Source: an uncultured Clostridia bacterium
Lineage (GTDB): Bacteria > Bacillota_I > Bacilli_A > RF39 > UBA660
Length of the DNA stretch: 19,676 nt
Reading direction: 5' to 3'
Assembly (NCBI GenBank): GCA_947304495.1
Contig: CAMZBG010000026.1
Coordinates: 1 to 19,676, forward strand
The position numbers and the translations under genes are program-made. The notes under the pieces were generated by a model. That model made no database searches and was not told the DNA's origin. It worked only from the letters and a program-made list of their open reading frames with translations. Position 1 is the first letter of the stretch; the number at the start of each line of letters is the position of its first letter. This document shows, in pieces, positions 15,724-19,676 of the stretch.

Positions 15724-16260
15724 ATGATATGTATTGCTCATAAATTATATAACAGCTTAGAATATCAAGGTATTATTTATAGTGATGGAACAAAGATAGG
15801 TTGTAGCCTTAATGAAAGCTTTTTAGTTGGCTTAAAAACAATCATTGTTACCCCAACTTATAATGGATACTGCGAAGGAATACCAATTCCTAGAAGTAAT
15901 CATGAAAAAAGCTTTCTAAAAGAATATGATTTAACAAGATTACCAACTGAATCTGACAGAATACATTTATGTCAAAATTGTATTCTTCACAAATATCACA
16001 ATGATGATTGTCAAAAATCAGAAACTACTTCTCCGCTACCATTAGATAATGCAACCCTAGGTATTGTTATGATAGAAAGCATCGAAGATATCATAGCCAT
16101 ATATGGTATTGAAGCCGTATTTGAAATGATTGATATTAGTAATCAAAGATTAAAGGCTTTACCAGTAACCGAAAGATATTTACCTATTAGTAAAAATAAT
16201 TACCAAGAACAATTAAATAAAGTAAAATCAAGAACTAAAATTTTTCTACCAAAAAAATAA
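15724..16260 (+). CDS. Unknown 178-residue protein with a Cys/His cluster
   Basis: Unrecognised cytoplasmic protein. Its one distinctive feature is a compact cluster LCQNCILHKYHNDDC (82-96: C83, C86, H89, H92, C96), which could hold zinc; C27 and C50 lie further upstream. The N-terminal half is beta-rich (GIIYSDGTKIGCSLN, LKTIIVTPTYNGYCEG), and the C-terminal half is helical (SIEDIIAIYGIEAVFEMIDISNQRLKAL), ending basic. No signal peptide or membrane segment is present. The ATG has GGAGG at 7 bases and a promoter with tandem repeats just upstream. It is divergent from rpsU-yqeY and convergent with smpB, so it is a stand-alone transcript. A regulatory or nucleic-acid-binding role is possible but unproven. 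Confidence 0.78.
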   Translation: MICIAHKLYNSLEYQGIIYSDGTKIGCSLNESFLVGLKTIIVTPTYNGYCEGIPIPRSNHEKSFLKEYDLTRLPTESDRIHLCQNCILHKYHNDDCQKSETTSPLPLDNATLGIVMIESIEDIIAIYGIEAVFEMIDISNQRLKALPVTERYLPISKNNYQEQLNKVKSRTKIFLPKK

Positions 16261-16280
16261 AGGTTATCCTTTATTTTTTA
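16251..16280. terminator. Bidirectional terminator between convergent genes
   Basis: A 12-bp perfect stem AAAAAATAAAGG (16252-16263) with CCTTTATTTTTT (16268-16279), loop TTAT. It includes the stop codons of both the plus gene (16258-16260) and smpB (16278-16280), and ends both transcripts. Confidence 0.88.
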
Positions 16281-16715
16281 TTTATACTTATTTTCTCTTG
16301 CCATTTCTCTTTCAATATCTTTTTCTTTCAATGACTCTTTTTTATCATAAGTATGTTTACCTTTACATAAACCTAATTCTACTTTAGCTAAGCCATCTTT
16401 AAAATATATCTTAAGTGGAATTAAAGTATATCCTTCAAGTGTTATCTTATCATTTAATTTAAGTATTTCCTTTTTATGTAATAATAGTTTTCTCGTTCTT
16501 GTCTCATCATGATTAAATATATTACCCTCTTTATATATACCAATATGAGTATTTAATAGAAATACCTCATTTTTCTTGATAACCGCATAACTATCTTTAA
16601 TATTGCACTTTCCTTGTCTTATTGCTTTAATTTCAGTTCCAGTAAGTACTATACCAGCTTCATATGTATCGAGAATAAAATAGTTATGACTAGCTTGTCT
16701 ATTTACAATTTCCAT
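16278..16715 (-). CDS. smpB: SsrA-binding protein SmpB
   Basis: Binds tmRNA and brings it to stalled ribosomes for trans-translation. The 145-residue length is typical. Family blocks are present: NRQASHNYFILDTYEAGIVLTGTEIKAIR at the N-terminus with the GTEIK signature, NIKDSYAVIKKNEVFLLNTHI, the DETRTRKLLLHKKEI block, and PLKIYFKDGLAKVELGLCKGKHTYDKKE. The C-terminal tail (DIEREMARENKYK) that reads the empty mRNA channel is present. It is the last gene of an operon that begins with rnr, an expected partnership, but two capA-like genes lie between. No tmRNA gene follows; the neighbour on that side is convergent. GGGAGAT precedes the ATG. Confidence 0.97.
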   Translation of the reverse strand: MEIVNRQASHNYFILDTYEAGIVLTGTEIKAIRQGKCNIKDSYAVIKKNEVFLLNTHIGIYKEGNIFNHDETRTRKLLLHKKEILKLNDKITLEGYTLIPLKIYFKDGLAKVELGLCKGKHTYDKKESLKEKDIEREMARENKYK

Positions 16716-16727
16716 AATATCTCCCTT

Positions 16728-17990
16728 CTAAGATGCTAAAGGTACGGTGTTAATCCTTTCATCATCTGATGCCATTATCTTTGCATAAGTATTATATACA
16801 TTCGTATATCCTGGTAAATAATTTTTAATATCAGGATTACTAAATGGAATAACCTTAAATCTACTCCAACTAGTATAGTATGTATATATTAAATTATTAT
16901 TAACTTCATCAATCTTAATAGTTACTTCCTTATTGTATTCAATTTTTGTTATCTTAATTGAAGTCATCAAACCTACCATACATTTATAATTATAACAAGT
17001 ACCTTGATTCTGATACTGTGCAGATATAAAATTACCAAGTGAATAAATAACTAAAGTATTACCAATATATTCAACTGGTTGAATAACATGAGGATGAGTA
17101 CCAATAATTAAATCTACTCCATGATCAGCTAAAAATTTAGCCATATCTTTTTCATAAGCTGTAGGTGTATGAGTATATTCAACACCCCAATGCATTGCAA
17201 CCATAAGTACATCTACTTTATCTCTAATCGCTGCAATATCCTTAGCTACTGTATCCTTATAAGCTTGATATTTGCTATCATTAGCTGGATTATTAATATT
17301 ATCCGTATCAGTTGGCCATACATTTACCAAATAAGAATTAGCTACCGGCATACCATTAGTTCCATAAGTATAATTTAACATTGCATACTTAATTCCATTT
17401 CTCTCCAACACTTCAGTTTCTAAAGCTTTCTTTTCCTCGTCAGAACTATAACTACCCATAGCTTGAACTGCTTCTTGTTTATTCCAATATTCTCTCGAAT
17501 TTAAAACAGCTTGTTTTCCCCTATCAACGGTATGATTAGTAGCTAAACTAACTAAATTAAATCCGGCATCGATCATCGCATCTCCTACTTCTTGAGGCGA
17601 ATTAAATGTTGGATAATCAGATAAACCAAGACTTGTACCACCTAATATCGTTTCTTGATTATAGTAGGCTATATCATAATCCTTAGTAATCTCCTTAATA
17701 TATGATATTTGTGGTTTAAAATCATAACCATTCCAATTAGCTAAACGATTAGCATCTCTATAGACACTACTATGAATTAAAGCATCGCCAACCATAATCA
17801 TATTAACAGTAGATACTACTGGTTCAGGAATAGGTGTTGGTGTTGGACTAACTTTACTATTGTTGCTTCCACCCTTAAAATAAGTCTTTCCAACATATAC
17901 CATTCCAAATATCATACCCGCTAATATAATAATAGCTATTATAACTGGAACTATTTTAATTCTCTTTTTTCTTTTTCTTCTACTACTCAT
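16728..17990 (-). CDS. CapA-family (PGA_cap) metallophosphatase-like protein, copy 1
   Basis: A 420-residue extracytoplasmic protein. It has a very basic start (SSRRKRKKR) and one membrane helix at about 13-35. A Pro/Thr linker (PTPTPIPEP, 49-57) leads to the PGA_cap domain of the calcineurin-like phosphoesterase superfamily. Likely metal ligands are D69 in MVGDALIH, N111/E113 in YYNQETILGG, N152/H153 in LATNH, H267 in AMHWGVEYTH, H299/H301 in GTHPHV, and N320 in LGNF. Known family members include CapA of poly-gamma-glutamate capsule systems, but capBC partners are absent here, so capsule function is not supported. It follows copy 2 by 15 bases with an AAAGGAA site and precedes smpB by 12 bases. 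Confidence 0.9.
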   Translation of the reverse strand: MSSRRKRKKRIKIVPVIIAIIILAGMIFGMVYVGKTYFKGGSNNSKVSPTPTPIPEPVVSTVNMIMVGDALIHSSVYRDANRLANWNGYDFKPQISYIKEITKDYDIAYYNQETILGGTSLGLSDYPTFNSPQEVGDAMIDAGFNLVSLATNHTVDRGKQAVLNSREYWNKQEAVQAMGSYSSDEEKKALETEVLERNGIKYAMLNYTYGTNGMPVANSYLVNVWPTDTDNINNPANDSKYQAYKDTVAKDIAAIRDKVDVLMVAMHWGVEYTHTPTAYEKDMAKFLADHGVDLIIGTHPHVIQPVEYIGNTLVIYSLGNFISAQYQNQGTCYNYKCMVGLMTSIKITKIEYNKEVTIKIDEVNNNLIYTYYTSWSRFKVIPFSNPDIKNYLPGYTNVYNTYAKIMASDDERINTVPLAS

Positions 17991-18005
17991 ACTTCTATTC
18001 CTTTC

Positions 18006-19211
18006 TTAATTTGCTAAAGCTACAGTTGTAATTTGCTTATCATCTGTAGCAATTATTTTAGCATACCTATTATACACTTCTTCATAATTATTTAAATGAT
18101 TCTTTATTTCACTATTAGAAAAAGGAATAACTAAATAATCATGATAATTATTATGATATGTATATATCAAATTATTTTTTATATTATCTATCTTAATATC
18201 TTCATTGCCATCTTTAATTGTCTTAGTAATTTCTAATGAACTAAGTAATCCGATACTACATTTATAATCTACACATGAAGAACTAGTCTGTGACGATATA
18301 AAATTACCTAAAGAATAAAATACTAATGTATCATCAATAAAAGTTACCGGTTCAATTACATGTGGATGAGTACCAATAATAATATCTACTCCATTTTCCG
18401 CTAAGAATTTAGCTGTTTTTTCTTGTATATCAGTCTCTTTATGAGTATATTCAATTCCCCAATGCATAGCTACCATCAAGATATCTACTTTATCTCTAAG
18501 AGTTTTAATATCACTAATAACCTTCTCTTTATATTTTTCATAATTACTACCAGTATCCCATACATTAACTAAATATTCTTCTCCATTAGGTACAGGTATC
18601 CCATTTGTTCCATATGTATAATTTAGTATAGCATATTTTATCTTATTTTTGGAAAAAATCTTACTTTCTATTTCCTTTTTTTCTTCGTTAGAACTATAAC
18701 TTCCAATTGCATATACATTATCGTGTTTATTCCAGTATTCTCTCGAATTTAATACTGCTTGTTTTCCTCTATCTAATGTATGATTAGTAGCTAAACTAAC
18801 AATGTTAAAACCCGTATCAATCATTGCATCACCTATAGTCTCTGGTGAATTAAAAGCTGGATAACTAGATAACCCTATTCCAACTCCCCCAATGATTGTT
18901 TCTTGATTATAATAAGCTAAATCATAATTTGAAATTTCTTCCTTAATTAAACGTAAATATGGATGAAAATCATACCCCTTATAATTAGCTACTCTATTAG
19001 CGTCTTCATACAGATAATCATTAATTAACGCATCTCCAGCCATTACTAAACTTAACTTATATACTTCTTCATGAGGAATATCTATTTCTTCTACTAAATC
19101 TACTTTTTTCTTCTTATTATTTAAACATAAATATATTATCAGTATTATTAATAATATACTAACAATTAGTATACTAATCCTTTTTAGGTTTAGTTTTCTT
19201 CTCTTTCTCAC
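18006..19211 (-). CDS. CapA-family (PGA_cap) metallophosphatase-like protein, copy 2
   Basis: Paralog of the gene immediately downstream, alike in roughly two thirds of core positions by eye. An N-terminal basic stretch and membrane helix are followed by the same metallophosphatase motifs: MAGDALIND, YYNQETIIGG, LATNHTLDRG, AMHWGIEYTH, GTHPHVIEP and YSLGNF. It lacks the Pro/Thr linker of copy 1. The first Asp-His pair differs: MVGDALIH in copy 1 reads MAGDALIN here, replacing that His by Asn. The start is uncertain. An in-frame ATG exists at 19268 but would overlap rnr by 95 bases; a GTG at 19211 gives VRKRRKLNLKR plus the helix, matching copy 1's architecture with a 38-base overlap. No other Met precedes the domain. 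It is translated after rnr in the same operon. Confidence 0.85.
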   Translation of the reverse strand: MRKRRKLNLKRISILIVSILLIILIIYLCLNNKKKKVDLVEEIDIPHEEVYKLSLVMAGDALINDYLYEDANRVANYKGYDFHPYLRLIKEEISNYDLAYYNQETIIGGVGIGLSSYPAFNSPETIGDAMIDTGFNIVSLATNHTLDRGKQAVLNSREYWNKHDNVYAIGSYSSNEEKKEIESKIFSKNKIKYAILNYTYGTNGIPVPNGEEYLVNVWDTGSNYEKYKEKVISDIKTLRDKVDILMVAMHWGIEYTHKETDIQEKTAKFLAENGVDIIIGTHPHVIEPVTFIDDTLVFYSLGNFISSQTSSSCVDYKCSIGLLSSLEITKTIKDGNEDIKIDNIKNNLIYTYHNNYHDYLVIPFSNSEIKNHLNNYEEVYNRYAKIIATDDKQITTVALAN

Positions 19212-19676
19212 TATTATCACTACTAACCAATCTAAAATCAACTTGTGATGTTTCTCTACTTGCAGCAATAACTTCTACGGTTACTTTATCTCCATACATA
19301 TAAGTTTTCTTAGAATTTTTTCCAAGTATAGCATTCAATTCCTTATTGTATGCATAATAATCCCCACCAAGTGAATCTAATCTAACAAGTCCTTCAACAG
19401 TATTTGGTAATTCTACAAAGAATCCAAAATCAGTTACTCCACTAATAATTCCTGTAAATACTTCTCCAATATGTCCTTCCATATAATGAGCTAACTTCAT
19501 CTTATCAACATCGCGTTCACAATCGATAGCATCTTGTTCTTTCTTAGATGAATGTGTCGCAATATCAAATAAATGACTAGACCAATAAGATACCACATTA
19601 GGATCTTTACTCTTCGTATATTCCTTTACTAATCTATGTAATGTTAAATCTGGATATCTTCTAATAGGTGAAGTAA
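19174..19676 (-). CDS. rnr: RNase R, C-terminal part (5' end beyond right edge)
   Basis: The frame is open to the right edge, so only about 167 C-terminal residues are present. It begins within the catalytic-domain signature TSPIRRYPDLTLHR, the canonical form of the motif altered in the 12854-14854 paralog. A helical segment with SSKKEQDAIDCERDVDKMKLAHYM follows. An S1 RNA-binding domain (GEVFTGIISGVTDFGFFVEL to GDKVTVEVIAA) comes next, and a short Lys-rich tail (EKEKKTKPKKD) ends it. RNase R degrades structured RNA 3' to 5' and works with SmpB-tmRNA on mRNA from stalled ribosomes; smpB is downstream in the same operon. The end overlaps the start of the second capA gene. Confidence 0.95.
   Translation of the reverse strand, partial: TSPIRRYPDLTLHRLVKEYTKSKDPNVVSYWSSHLFDIATHSSKKEQDAIDCERDVDKMKLAHYMEGHIGEVFTGIISGVTDFGFFVELPNTVEGLVRLDSLGGDYYAYNKELNAILGKNSKKTYMYGDKVTVEVIAASRETSQVDFRLVSSDNSEKEKKTKPKKD

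Noticed and set aside
15589..16280. tmRNA gene next to smpB
   Set aside because: The region downstream of smpB is a bidirectional terminator followed by a convergent protein gene; no tRNA-like ends were found.
16728..19211. Poly-gamma-glutamate capsule locus based on the CapA-like genes
   Set aside because: No capB, capC or other capsule genes are adjacent; the family is broad and context points elsewhere.

Overview
The window is about 70% A+T and has tight bacterial operons, strong Shine-Dalgarno sites, sigma-A-type promoters and short hairpin terminators. All tryptophans seen are TGG, and TGA acts as a stop (the sortase ends in TGA), so the code is standard rather than Mycoplasma-like. Together with sortase, Cna-B/VWA adhesin, SmpB/RNase R, bS21-YqeY and CapA genes, this points to a low-GC Bacillota, probably a walled, possibly uncultured gut Bacilli/Erysipelotrichia-like lineage. 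The lineage is inference. Most genes lie on the minus strand; only three clear genes are on plus (7998-8723, 12854-14854, 15724-16260).

Layout. 1-4165: a surface-display pair, a class B sortase followed by a large secreted VWA/Cna-B adhesin or pilin that runs off the left edge, driven by a good promoter at 4138-4165. 4166-4436: non-coding, holding the trxB terminator and two AT-rich hairpins. 4437-5447: trxB and tRNA-Arg(CCT). 5513-8723: four genes I do not recognise. Three form a minus-strand operon (a protein resembling a zincin with its active site lost, a small soluble protein, and a two-TM membrane protein). A divergent tail-anchored membrane protein lies opposite, and the shared intergenic region carries palindromes. 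8751-10993: rnfC and rnfD overlapping by one base, with no other rnf genes in the window; the RnfD lacks a visible flavin-attachment motif. 11050-12677: a CofE-like ligase and a membrane-anchored Ig-like small protein. 12854-14854: a divergent RNase II/R-family protein on plus. 14936-15588: rpsU-yqeY operon. 15724-16260: a Cys/His-containing unknown on plus. 16278-19676: an operon with rnr (C-terminal part only), two tandem CapA-type metallophosphatase paralogs, and smpB.

How the genes work together. The sortase probably anchors or polymerises the adjacent adhesin. RNase R and SmpB belong to trans-translation and RNA quality control; between them sit two envelope CapA-like proteins. RnfC/RnfD suggest a membrane ferredoxin/NADH electron-transfer module that is partial or split. 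TrxB supplies thiol reduction. Several terminators contain the stop codon of the gene they end, so the genome looks compact.

The items most worth follow-up are the unknown four-gene module at 5513-8723, the reduced RnfC-RnfD pair, the second RNB-family protein beside a normal rnr, and the capA pair between rnr and smpB. No CRISPR array, insertion sequence, phage gene or rRNA was seen.
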